DNA from: Torreya grandis
Lineage: Eukaryota; Streptophyta; Pinopsida; Cupressales; Taxaceae
Assembly (NCBI GenBank): GCA_037957365.1
Contig: JARHVA010001174.1
Location: forward strand, 3,312,001 to 3,376,000
Length of the DNA: 64,000 bases
Direction of reading: 5' to 3'
Shown one piece after another: positions 44,770-56,157 of the stretch. A program made the position numbers and the translations under genes. The stretch's first letter is position 1; every line of letters begins with the position of its first letter. The notes under the pieces were generated by a model that worked only from the letters and a program-made list of their open reading frames with translations, made no database searches and was not told the origin of the DNA.

Positions 44770-45535
44770 TAAGGTTAAAATTAAAAAATCATTATTTAAC
44801 TTTGTTTAAGATTATGATCAAACCTTGGTTGATAATAAGATTCTTCTTATTACTAAGTGGGATAATTTTAAGATTATAATCAAGAATTGGTTTTATCCTA
44901 TTTGTTATGAGGAAGAGAGGTCCATGTATTTTCAATATTTTAGTAAAAATCAAGGCCAAAGTGTGTAAGAGTACACAAGTGAGTTTTGAAACAAGGCTAA
45001 CCAAATGGAAAAGGATAAATTGAACCATGACATCTTGATGAAGTATGTTGGTGGACTACAAATCCATTTGAAGAGACATGTCCTATTGGCCAAGCTAAAA
45101 AATATAAATGAGGCTTATTTTCAATATCACTAATTAAATATGGATAAGAATAAGGCTTTATCTACCTCTCAAAATACTTCCAATCAACAAGGACATTTTA
45201 AGTAGAAGGGTAAATTTAAAGGAAAATGTAAGCTTAATTCTAATTCTATTTTTAAGAAGGAAAAAAAAAGTCATTGTTGGTATTGTGATGTTGATAGTCA
45301 TTTTAAGGATCAAGGTTAGAAGCTACATCAATAATTTCATATGTTTAATGATAAAAATAATAATAAGGTTATTCCATCTCTCAAAGGTGAAGGCATTAGT
45401 TTCAGCTTCAATGTGGATGAAACTTTGTTTTGTACCTCTGTTAATAAAGAAATTTCTAAAATTTTCCATATTAAAATTCAAATGAATAAAACAAAAGGGG
45501 GTTCTATTTTTTGTAATTTTTCATAAGTGAATTTG
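44770..45535 (+). pseudogene. gag: gag remnant of gypsy element 2
   Basis: Plus strand. The order of words matches chromovirus-type plant gypsy gag: a W..F...I..WFYPICYEEERSM..QYFSKNQGQSV block, then LNHDILMKYVGGLQIHLKRHV. After a basic linker comes a zinc knuckle at 45275-45316 (C-x2-C-x4-H) whose last Cys codon has become Gly (GGT), followed by the usual KLH. Stops are scattered throughout. Gag would build the particle and bind RNA through the knuckle. Confidence 0.75.
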
Positions 45536-45599
45536 ATAAGGAGTTATTAGATAAATTGAAGATAGAACTTTATAATCATCTAGACCCATATTCTTTGGG

Positions 45600-46195
45600 T
45601 TAGGTGAAGAAATGTATAGCTACCAAGGTGACCAATAAATGTAAATTTAAGTTTGGTATTAATGCACATTTAATTAACAAATTTATAGTGGATGTTGTGA
45701 ATTTTAATTAGTGTGGTGTATTTTTTTTGCATCCCTTATATATATAGGATATTATCTTCATGAGGAGATCCAATAAATATCTCTTGGTAGATAAAGGTAA
45801 GAGCTACATCATTTCATATTACAAAGGTAATTCTAATATATTTTTGGTAAGTGTCTTTCAAGATAAAACACTCATTAATGCAAGTGGGAACTTTTTCTTG
45901 TTTATTTTGAGATATATTCAAGATAAATAAGGGGTTGTACATAAAATTTATTGTATCATGTTTACTAATAAAGAGCAAACCTGTATGGGAGATTTGGTTT
46001 AGAAATTAAAAGAAATTTTTTCATGATGCCATGGGGTTGCCATTAGTGAGACCTATTCAACGTGAAATTCATTTTCTACTAGATAGTTCACTTCCAAATC
46101 TTGATTTTTATAGGTAGTCCTTGAAGTATTCCAATGAGTTAAAATATAATTTATAGTATTTAATTAATCAAGGTGCAATATTTGAGCCCAAGGAT
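45600..46195 (+). pseudogene. pol: protease region and RT start of gypsy element 2
   Basis: A decayed frame with IIFMRRSNKYLLV, KGKSYIISYYKGNSNIFLVS and later REIHFLLDSSLPNLDFYR, then YLINQGAIFEPK. This is the linker from the protease region to the start of RT in this class of gypsy element (compare the family's RE.EH.I.L.PD..LPN...YR). The Asp-Thr/Ser-Gly active site is not seen. The RT body that should follow is missing. Confidence 0.65.
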
Positions 46196-47350
46196 AATTA
46201 TTACATTCAATATGGGTTTCTCTAAATTTTGGGTAAGCTTTGTGTGCCTAAGGAAATATTATAACTAATGAGGGAAGCACATAATTCAAAATTTGAAGGA
46301 CATTTTGGTGTTATAAATATTGTTGCACATTTTTAGATGTGTGTTTACTAGCCTAATATGCAATTTGATGTTATTAATTTCATAATAAGATGTGTTTTAA
46401 GTAGTATAATATATCCTAGTAACAATAATTTGGGATTGTATATTCCATTACAAATTCATTGTAGGCCATTGGAAAGCATTTCCATGGATTTGTTTAGGTG
46501 TTTTACCAATGTTAATCATGGGGCATGGCTATATTTTTCTGATTGTGGACCATTTTAGTAAGATGTGTATTTTTATTCTTTGGAAGAAGACCCTCAAAGT
46601 TAGTGATGCATTTGATTTCTTTTTTGATGTGTGGGTTCATTTTGGTTTTCCTAATTCTATTGTTTTAGATTAGGACTCGAGACTTTTTGGTAAATTTTAG
46701 GCCACATTATGGGAGAAGATGGATTCAAGATGAAATGGTCTACTATTTTTCACCCACAAACCAATGATTATACATAATTTTTCAATAAAACATTGGTAAA
46801 CTTTTGAGAGGGTACATTAGGAATAATCCTAAGTCTTGGGATGAAAATTTGGTGTATATTCAACATTATTATAAAAGTACAGTATAATATTCTACTAGAA
46901 GAACTCCTTTTGAAACTTGTTTTTGCTACTTACCTCCATGTGAGTTTGATGTTGATTTAATCCAACCATACAAAATAAATGGAAAATATGATTAAGAAGT
47001 CAATAAATATCTATATTTTGTTGAGAAGATTTAGGAAATTCACCTCCAAGTTCAAGAGAGGTATAAGGAGTCATAAGCCATGTATAAATAAAGGCATGAT
47101 CAACATATAATTGATTGTAATTTATTTTATTAGAGACAAGATAGGGTTTTAATTAAGTAGAGAGATACTCCAAGGTAATACTAAGAATATTAATCCTCTT
47201 AGGTATTAATGAATTTAGGAACAAGTGGGTAAGAATTAATTTAGACTTGATTTACTTCCTTTTATGAAGATTTATTTAGTTGTCAATGTTGAGAACTTAC
47301 ATCTCATTGAGCCTTCTATGTTAGATAATGAAGGTGAAGGGTTGTTGATA
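46196..47350 (+). pseudogene. pol: integrase of gypsy element 2
   Basis: Begins directly after the RT start with GKLCVPKEIL..L.REAHNSKFEGHFGV, the entry to the integrase zinc-binding region. The core follows: PLQIHCRPLESISMDLF with the first Asp, WVHFGFPNSIVLD.DSR with the second, then FHPQTND/G with the Glu position now TAA. PKSWDENLVYIQH.Y and RTPFETCF.YLPP end the core. Several frameshifts and stops. The immediate junction of RT start and integrase means RT and RNase H were deleted. Confidence 0.75.
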
Positions 47351-47439
47351 ACTTAAATGTGAATACCTCACTCTTCATATCCAATTAGAATTTTATGATG
47401 TTATTGTGTAATATAATAAGGAAAATAGAATATGAAGAG

Positions 47440-47615
47440 GAGTGAAAGAGTATTGGTTGGTTGCATTAAAGTGTCAGCTATCCATAAAGGCTAGATGGTA
47501 TTCTAGATAAGACATGGGAAATATATTTCCTCACTTGCATAGTTCCTAAAGCTTTCAGGGAATTAAAAGCCTCAAATCAGGGAGATATGATTCAAAACCT
47601 GGATATAATGTACTA
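47440..47615 (+). pseudogene. pol: chromodomain-like C terminus of gypsy element 2
   Basis: After integrase the strand reads KEYWLVALKCQLSIKARWYSR, then FPHLHSS and F..I.SLKSGRYDSKPG. This matches the position and rough pattern (YLV.WKG...DTW / FP.L) of the chromodomain in chromoviruses, which tethers integrase to histone marks. Aromatic cage residues are not all kept. The call rests largely on position. Confidence 0.4.
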
Positions 47616-48890
47616 GTTATACTTATTATATGTTTCCATTATTCCTAATGTATGTAATTCATTATTGTAAGACACTATTGTAAATAATTTCATGTTAAAA
47701 CATTAGTTTATATAAGTTATAATCAAAGAGTCAATATGGGGATGATCCAAACATATTCAAGGTGATGAAGTTAGTAATTTTCATCTCTTTAAATGGAGGA
47801 TTTTCTCATAGATAGAGGAATCACCTCTATATGTAGGTGTTCATTATGTAACCACTCCAATGGTCGTTACATAACCACTAGTGTTTATAGGTGGAAGTTT
47901 TGAAACTACCTCAATGGTTTTGAAACTATCCCAATGGTTACATAAGCACTGGTTTACAAAGGCTGGTGGTATTTTCACCATATAAAACATGGGAAAGGGA
48001 ATAGTTTCATATTGTTCATGTTATTTAAAATAGATTGGTTGAGCTTCTTGGTAGATTTTAAAGTAAGAGGGAATAAATACAAACTTTATGGAAGGTAGAG
48101 GACATCAAAGAAGTTAATGAGGATTGTAAATCTATAATCACATTGATATTTTCAAGTTTGAGCCTTTATTTATATTATATCATTAATTCATAGTTTTTAA
48201 TGGTTTTTTATAGTGTTAGAATATTCTATAAAGTGTTGTGAGAGTTAAAATCAAATAGATACAATTTTGGTAGTGTAGTAATTGGTAGCTTTGTCCATGA
48301 AATACATTAAGTTTTAACAACTTGTACATTTGAGGATTACAAAATGGAAATGGGAGTGAATTTTCATAACCCATTGTATTTTTCCCATGTCAAGTTTATC
48401 TATGTCAATTCTTATATTCATTATATTCTTTGGTGTTTATTTTAGGACCCTTTATGTGCATTCTGATTTCACCATACTACATATTTGTTTTAGCAAACAA
48501 ACTAGTCTAGAATAGACATTTATCAAATACCTGCAAAGTTAGGAGTATAGGATTTATGTTGGTAAAACTTAGTATGGAATATACACCTAATTTATGGATT
48601 AGGTGCGGGTGATTCTCTTGGATAAAAATATGCTGAGCACACCTATAAACATTAGATGAATGAAAATTATCAGAAGATAATGTTAAGGTGGTATGAACAC
48701 GTGAAAAAAACATTCATGAAGGAATGTAAGATACCAGTAGAGATGCAAAAACAATTAGGGTTTTATTTATTTATTTGTAATATAAAAATACACATTGGTT
48801 ACATTATAAGAAAATAAGAATGGTGGATGGAAGAGAAGGAGTGATCAAGTTGGGATAAATTTCCATATATGGTGAGTGTGCTCTAATTTG
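47616..48890. other. AT-rich DNA, possible 3' LTR of gypsy element 2
   Basis: No gene. A segment near 47.83-48.0 kb has short internal repeats (AATGGTTACATAA-like and TTTGAAACTA..TCAATGG twice each) and a TATA-like CCATATAAAAC at about 47978, as an LTR promoter might. No second LTR was found, so this stays a guess. Confidence 0.35.
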
Positions 48891-49208
48891 TGATAGAAAT
48901 TGAATAAGATTAACACAAATAATATTATATTCAATTCATTCAGATTAATTATATTCATGTAAGTAGAGATATATACAAAGATGATTTCCTACAAGATAAT
49001 AGTCAACCCTGATATTCAATCCCACATATCTTTCCCTAGAATCACTCACAAGCCCATTATTATCTCAACACACTCCTAATATCACTTTAGAGATAATCTA
49101 TGTCATTTTTTCACACAAATCACTCACATACATTATTATATTTTATACTTTCCTAAATATGCTAACCCATACAAACTATAATGTGAGCATTAACATGCTT
49201 TTTTAACA
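48891..49208 (-). repeat. 3' LTR of the copia-type element
   Basis: About 318 bp; aligns with the split copy at 50873-51147/55983-56152 over its whole length (shared words TAGAAATTRAA, CATATCTTTCCCTAGAATCAC, ACACTCCTAATATC, ACTATAATGTGAG). Confidence 0.7.
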
Positions 49209-50872
49209 TCCCCCTCTTTAGTGTGAGCATGGTTAAAACATCAATCTCATACTTTCAACGTGTAACCTTGACACTTACTCATGATCTAGATGATTTTTTC
49301 CTGATGACCAATGACCTCAAGGATGGTTTTCAAGTGGTTAACCAACAACCATAATATCATGATGATTCAGTAATTTTATCACCTATCATCATTATCTTAC
49401 ATCTAGGAAAAATATATGTGAATTATACTCAATTATTATAAATTTGAATAGGAATATTAATTCCATTCTTATTCACTACCATACAAAACACACTAACATA
49501 AAATGCCACCAAATTATAATGTGACCTCATCACTAGTGACTGATGAGAGGATGTTGAAAGTCTTCCAACCACCATTACTGACATCCTACTATGTGTTTCT
49601 ACTTATCAAATTTGATCATGAGGCTCCTTTTTAGAATTTCCCCCTAGATATACGTAGGCTACCATTGAAAATGCATCCAATTATATTCAAGGCAAATTTT
49701 CATTTTTTTATTATTTTTTTACATTTTTGACACTTGTGTTTTTTATAGTCCTGATTGACACAACATGAATAATAACATAAAATTATTTTTAAAACATTAC
49801 ATTCAATTTATTTGAAAGTGATATAGACATGATACATATAAACTAGATCAAGTTAATAACTTTCATGTTTGATTTCTAATATAGCTAAATAGTTATTATT
49901 ATAAGATGATTGATAAACTCAAACTCATGACCCCAAAACAAGAATAATATTATAGACTAATATATATTATAAACCAAGATAAATTTATTAGATAATTGAT
50001 CATTGAATTAATAAATCATAATAATGATTTATATGACTTATATAATTTCATCTATAGACATAATTATTGGTATACTTGAAATTGTTTAATGGTTGAGTTT
50101 GAAAACATGCATATAACATGCAGCTGGAGGTTAACATTATGTGATTGCCAAAACTTGTGAGACTACATCCTTAATGAGGAAGTGTTGGCTCAAGACTCAA
50201 GTCAAAATATCCATGAAAATATTAGTTAATCTTGGACATATAAGGTTCCAATTTTATTACCATCAATGTAACCTTGATGATGATGAAACCCGTTAAGACT
50301 GATGTTAATATAAAAATGATCCCTTTATATTGATATCCAAATGTTGATGATGGAGCACAAGTGTAGATCTAATGGTAATAATGGCAAGGATTTCTCTAAG
50401 AATGGAATAAGGAAGTATCAACTTGAATTCCTACCAAAACATATAGTTAATTATGAATCACCTATATTGGCAACATACCCATATACAAGACAAAAGAATA
50501 TGTATTGCTTGTGTAGGCTACCAAAAGTATTACAGATCTAGAAGGATTGTTTCTCTAATTCAGAATAAAAGGATGTTGCTTCCTTCTTTTGAGTACAATG
50601 TAAATGCACATAGAAATACCTTAGATCCACATAGCTCTACATTTTAAGGTCATTCAACTAATGCATACAAAACTAGAATGAAAAAAATGTAAGTTGGACC
50701 TAAACCATTGCCAAAGTAAATTATAAGAAAACTCAATACTAATGAAAACCCAAAATAATTTTAATATTAAAGAGTATCATCAATAGGGGAAAAAACATCT
50801 AAAAATATCCCCTTTAGTGAATTAAATAAAAAAACATCTTATCAAATAGAGAATATCTTATATTGATATAAT
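49209..50872. other. internal region of the copia-type element
   Basis: No gag or pol motif is visible on either strand. The minus strand starts its 3' side with the polypurine tract. Small open frames near 50.34-50.65 kb have no family resemblance. Confidence 0.45.
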
Positions 50873-50946
50873 TAATAGAAATTAAACAAGCTCAACACAC
50901 AAATAATATTATAATCAATTAATTCAAGTTAATTGTATTCATGTAA

Positions 50947-51066
<120 letters not shown>

Positions 51067-51141
51067 ACATACAAAGATGAGCTCCTATAAGATAAGAGTC
51101 AACCTTCATCTTCAATCGCACATATCTTTCCCTAGAATCAC

Positions 51142-51147
51142 ATAATC
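51142..51147. repeat. LINE copy 2 target duplication, left
   Basis: ATAATC next to the plus-strand poly(T) of the LINE; repeated at 55983-55988. Confidence 0.65.
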
Positions 51148-51379
51148 TTTTTTTTATTTGATTGGTTAAAATAGGTTGAAGGGACTTGGACCCTATTTAA
51201 AAAAGAGTAGAACAAAAAGTGTGAGATAACAAAAAAACCAAATGGGATAAGGGTAAACACCCTAACAACTAGCCTAACTTCCACTAAACATCAACCAAAA
51301 ACTAGCCAAGGGCACAAAAAGGACCCAACCCAAACAAATGAAAAGAACCAAAGTTATTCTACCTCAGAGTAGGTGATTA

Positions 51380-52450
51380 GTTGCTTGGTCACTATATTAA
51401 CTTTCTTATGATGTTTTCCTCTAGTGTGGTTTTTGATGAATTGCTCCTCATTTTTTGTCTTCTTCATTTTGAGATCTACACGAGGGGATTATTTTATGAT
51501 ATATTTAGTAATCTAGGTATCCTCCTCCCTAATGTCCTTATAGAAAGATTCCTCACCAGAGTTGTGGGTCTCAGGGGACCTGCCATCATGCATCACAAAC
51601 TTGTTAAAATTGAGGAAATTACTTAACCTTTGAATTCCTCCAAAATTTCTCTATAGAGGAGATTTTGGATTATGATTTTAGTATGGAGTTTTATAAGTGA
51701 GTCTTTAACACCCTTGTTTCCATTAGCCCCTAGTACATATTTTCCTTTAGAGGTGAAATAGTGGATTTTAAGATCAAATTTATTATTCTAAACCCAGGCG
51801 CTAGAAGCCCCCAACTGCTTTCCTTGATTCTCCTCTTTAGAAGCTAAGGATTGAGTTACCTCTACCTCCAAATCCTCCTTATCACTATTGATATCAATAG
51901 CCTCAAAAATGTTCTTAGACTAGACCAATTCCCCCTTTTTTATTAGTAGAAATATAAGGCCCTAGTGGATAAGATCTATGGCAGGGTTCTTGAAATTTAA
52001 AATAGAAACCTATAATGATTGCAATAGAAATAAGGGGATACTAATGAGATGCCCCTTGAAATGGTTCAAAATTATGAAGTGATGCGAGTAGAGAATGACA
52101 TGTTTACCTTCCAAAGTGATGTACCACATTATTTGGAGGCATACTCCAACCATTTCTTTGGAAAATTAGTGTGCATGTAGCCTTTGTTGGAAAAAGGTTT
52201 TGTCCTTTATTTCTCCTTCTCTTTCCTAGAGAAAATCTACATGAGTTACTCCTTATAATTCTTGTCTTTTAATGCCTTCACTTCATGGCATTCCATTCCT
52301 ATTGTCTCCCCAATCAACTCTTCTATTATTTGAATCTTTGGACTATGTATTCTCACCTCAGGATCATTCTAACCATGGGCAAAAGCCCTTGAGAATGATG
52401 TGTCATGCCCCACCAACCTTTCCATGAATGGGGATAGTCCCCCTTTAACC
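51380..52450 (-). pseudogene. extra 3' ORF of LINE copy 2 (GLS-FM-VGH domain)
   Basis: The minus strand reads GLSPFMERLVGHDTSFSRAF, then IQIIEELIGETIGMECHEVKALKDK. A charged KEKEK stretch and KGYMHTNFPKKWLEYASK follow, then a more degraded part down to about 51.4 kb. It corresponds block for block to 12.31-11.0 kb in LINE copy 1. It lies after RNase H and before the poly(A) end, so it travelled with the LINE. Stops are mainly TAG. Function unknown. Confidence 0.55.
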
Positions 52451-52839
52451 ATTTTCTACCAGACATGATCATTTTTATTTATTTTAGAATATGAAATTAG
52501 TTTGAAGAGATATCTATCACCACCCATCTTCAATTTAACTTTGTTGTTATTTTTGCAAGTGTTCTAAGAAGCACTAGGTGGTATTAAAAAATAGAAGCAT
52601 GCAAAACAATGACTAGTCATGAGATGGGTGAAAGGGGATGATGATAGGCCCTTATGCGACACCTTGGAAAATATGGATTTACACGTGTGGAAAGTCATTC
52701 ACATAACCTGCAATCTAAACGTAAAAAAATTTAACATCATGACATTAAATAACAAGCCCCTTTTCCTTCTCAATAATTTAGATGATGTCATTTATAAATT
52801 TGCCATCATGCTAAGTGATCTAATCACTTTTATGGACCC

Positions 52840-53085
52840 CTATTGCAATGCAATTGGCACCCCTATTTCCTTCTCTATAAACATGATTAATAAGAACTCC
52901 TTTAAATTGATTGAGAAGGGATTTAGAATCGTTGATGATTCCTAAAATGTTCTAGGAAGATGGGGATAGGCCCTTAAGGTAATTAATGATATTCATTGAG
53001 TCCCTTTCTATATGAATAAATTTAGGACCTAATTTAACCACCTCTTTAATTCCCTATAAGGCCATCAAAGCTTCTACATATGGTT
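52840..53085 (-). pseudogene. LINE copy 2 RNase H domain
   Basis: The minus strand reads VEALMAL then GIKEVVKLGPKFIHIERDSM with the central catalytic Asp, NIINYLKGLSPSS, IINDSKSLLNQFKGVLINHV and YREGN. This is the same fold and order as in LINE copy 1 (12.9-12.64 kb). Two TAG stops interrupt it. The plus-strand 108-codon open frame over it is a shadow. Confidence 0.75.
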
Positions 53086-54239
53086 AGTTTGAATATCAAG
53101 AGGCCCTATATAAGCCACTTTGATATTTATTGAAGAATCCCTAATTAAACCACCCACCCTAGTTGGGCCAAGATTCCCCTTTGCCACCCATCAAAATTTA
53201 ATTTGACCCATTGAGAAATGGGGGGAGACTATTTAATGAGAGATCTATCCACCCCTTTAGCCTAGGATTTTCTTGGGATGACCAAATTTAGATGTTTCAA
53301 AGTTAAGGAAGAAAGTGGGGATCTAGGCTGATCAAAGGTGTGTGTAGATAATGACCTATTTTCTTGTATGAAGGCCTTGATCCTTTTGAAATTAGATTCA
53401 GGATGAGTTTGAATACCCTCAAATATGTTAGCATTTCTAGCTTTCTAGATGCCTCAGTAGATATGTGGTAGGGCCAGATTCCACCAATGAGTTAATGGCA
53501 TTTTTTCCTAAGGGGGTTTCCATTAGGTTATTAAGTCCAAAATAGATCCTATAAAAAACCACAAAATGTTGGATTCACTGAAGAATCACTAAAAAATAGT
53601 CAACCTGAATGGGTAAAAAAAGAAAAGATGTTCCATTATTTCCACTGCCTATTTTCAAAGAAATCATCTATTGGGGATGGTTACACCTCTTTTGATTAGA
53701 TTGTCCACTGTTAAGATCTTATTTTGAGTAGCCAACCAATAGAAGACATTGATTTTAGGGATGAGGTTTTTTATCCAAAGATATTTCTAATTAAAATTAT
53801 CCTCATCCAAATTCCATAAAGATAAGAATATTGATTTCAATGAGTAAATCCCATTGGGACTATGTTTTCAGACAAGTTTATCTTCTTTAGATGCTCAACT
53901 AATATGAATATGTTGAATATATTCATTCAGAGTTTAGATTAGAAGGGTTGGATGTTGATCCTATCCAGTTTTGGCTAAAGTTTTCTATCACTTTCACCCA
54001 TTTCTAATTTCCCAAAAATCCCTTACTTTGAGCCCATAGTTATTTTTGAAGAAAGCTATCAATTTGGGGTCTTGAATAGTGGATTTTAATAGGATCGAGA
54101 TCCATGAATAACTCCAAAAAATACCCTATTACCTCTTCAAACATGCCATTTGAGCCCATTTTTAATTAGGTTCTTACCCATCTATAGCACTTTCTAGAAG
54201 GCAAAGCCATTAATAAGACTTAGATCAGCTAAAAAATAA

Positions 54240-55960
54240 AAGCCTTCACCTAAGGAGAGGTATTTGGTCCTGATGATTTTGGTCCATTGGTTTTCCTCTA
54301 TAATTACTCTCCAACCTTGCTTCGCTAAAATGGCTTGGATCATGGTAGAAACCCTTCTTAGTCCCAGGCCTCCTAAGGAAATTGGATGGTAGACATGGTC
54401 TTAGGAAATGAGCAAAAATATGAATTTGTCCTCCGAACCTCTCCAAAGAAAGGTTTTATGTGTACTCTCCACCTTGTTAGCAATGGATTTTAGAATGGAA
54501 AAAATGGAAATGAAATAAACCAGCATGCTCTAAATGGAATTCTTTAGAAGTTGGACTTTCCCAGCTTGAGTTAGGAAGTTCCCTTTCCAGCCAGCCAACT
54601 TCTTCTAAATCCTATCAATGAGGGGAATCCAAATAGAAGGTTTTAATGAGCCCTCAAATAGAGGGATGCTAAGGTAAGTAGATGGTAATTTTGAAATGTT
54701 GTAACCCAAAATTTTAGAAACTTTAGATTGGAGATCCGATGGAGTGTTGATGAAGAAAATAGAGCTCTTATTGAAATTCACACTTTGACCAGACACCCCT
54801 TCATACATCTCAATAATCTTCTCAAAACATCTAGCTTCAGAGACTGAGGCTTCTCCCATCATTATTGTATCATCATAAAATTGTTGTTGAGTGATAGGAT
54901 TGGTGTTTGGGGCACAAGTGACTCCCTTGATAATATTAGAAGATCTAGCTACAAAAATAAGTCAACTAAGGCCTCTACCAGGATGATAAAAGGTAGGGCG
55001 ATAGAGGATCCCACTATCTTAACCCTCTTTCAACTAGAAAAAAAACTTAGGGCACCCCATTAACTAAAAATAAGAATAAAGGGTTGTGAATACAGGAAAT
55101 AATTATTTTTCTGACTTGAGAGCTAAACCCAATTTTGCTCAAAATGTTAACAAGAAAATACCAGGAAAGCTGATCATAGGCTTTGTTCATATCAAGTTTT
55201 AGAAACATGCCTTACTGATCTTAATGAAAAATTGAGTGGATGGTTTCATGAATAATAATTATCCCATCATAAATCTATCTATTGAAGATAAAATCACCTT
55301 GTTGCTTCACTATTATTTTATTAAGAACAAGCTAGATTTTAAGGGCAAGACTTTTGAAATAAAAATTATAGAAAGTGGAGCACAAGCTAATGGGTCTGAA
55401 ATCTAATGCCTTAGATGCAAATTTTTTCTTGGGAAATAGGATAATAAACATGTTTTTTAAATCCTGGAGCATGGATCCTATTTTGAAAAATTTGGTGACA
55501 GCCAAACAGACATCATGACTAATAGTGTCCTAAAAAACCTAGAAAAAGAAAGGAGGAAAACCGTCAAGCCTAGGGGCCTTGTCCCTTTCTAGGGATAAAA
55601 TGATAGCCTTGATCTCTTCTAAAAGGGGTTTGACGATTGAAACATTATCTTCTTGTGTAAGGACCCTGCCAAAAAGGTTGACCATTTGATCCTCAAGACC
55701 AGAATCTCGAGAAGAGGAATGGGATAGTAGATATTTTTTAAAAATTACCAAATATTGAGTCATTTCATCCTCCTTCCTAAACCAAGTTCCATCTTCACCT
55801 TGAATTTTCATGATGATATTTCATCGTTAATTTTTGGATGCAAAGGTGTGGAAAATTTTGGTGTTTCTATCTCCTTCTTTAAGCCATAACTTTCTAGATC
55901 TTTGTCACCAATACATTTCTTCTTTGGCCTCCAGATTGTGAAATCTACTAAGAAGATCAT
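54240..55960 (-). pseudogene. LINE copy 2 reverse transcriptase
   Basis: The minus strand carries an extended plant L1 RT: WLKEGDRNTKIFHTFASKN, KIQGEDGTWF, DKAPRLDGFPPFFF, then FPKKKFASKALDFRPISLCS, MFLKLDMNKAYDQLSWYFL, FLVNGVP, a catalytic FYDDTIMMG near 54.86 kb, EMYEGVSGQSVNFNKSS, LPSTYLSIPLFEG and GWKGNFLTQAGKVQLLKNSI, then a TFLWRGS-type thumb block. Open pieces are 55539-55811 and 54605-54862. Frameshifts and stops make it inactive. Confidence 0.85.
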
Positions 55961-55982
55961 TTTCCTTCATTTGGAGTTCATT

Positions 55983-55988
55983 ATAATC
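55983..55988. repeat. LINE copy 2 target duplication, right
   Basis: ATAATC; matches 51142-51147. Confidence 0.65.
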
Positions 55989-56157
55989 ATGCAAGCCTAT
56001 TAATCTCTCAAAACACTCCTAATATCTCTCTAGATATAATCGACACAATTTATTCTCAAGAATCACTCACACATAATATTGTATTTTATACTCACCTAAA
56101 TCTACTAACTCATAGAAACTATAATGTGAGAACTAACAAGTTTTTCTTAAAAATGTG

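Larger units (their letters stand above)
51148..55982 (-). mobile_element. L1-like LINE copy 2, 5'-truncated, nested in a copia LTR
   Basis: Minus strand. It starts in ORF2 just upstream of RT (KLWLKEGDRNTKIFH) and proceeds through RT, RNase H and an extra ORF to a poly(A) (plus-strand T8 at 51148). The 6-bp duplication ATAATC and the interrupted copia LTR fix both ends. The endonuclease is missing because of 5' truncation, as is common in LINE insertions. The 3' terminal sequence is shared with LINE copy 1 (plus-strand TTTATTTGAT). Confidence 0.85.

Noticed and set aside
52619..52945. 108-codon plus-strand frame
   Set aside because: Antisense shadow of the LINE copy 2 RNase H.
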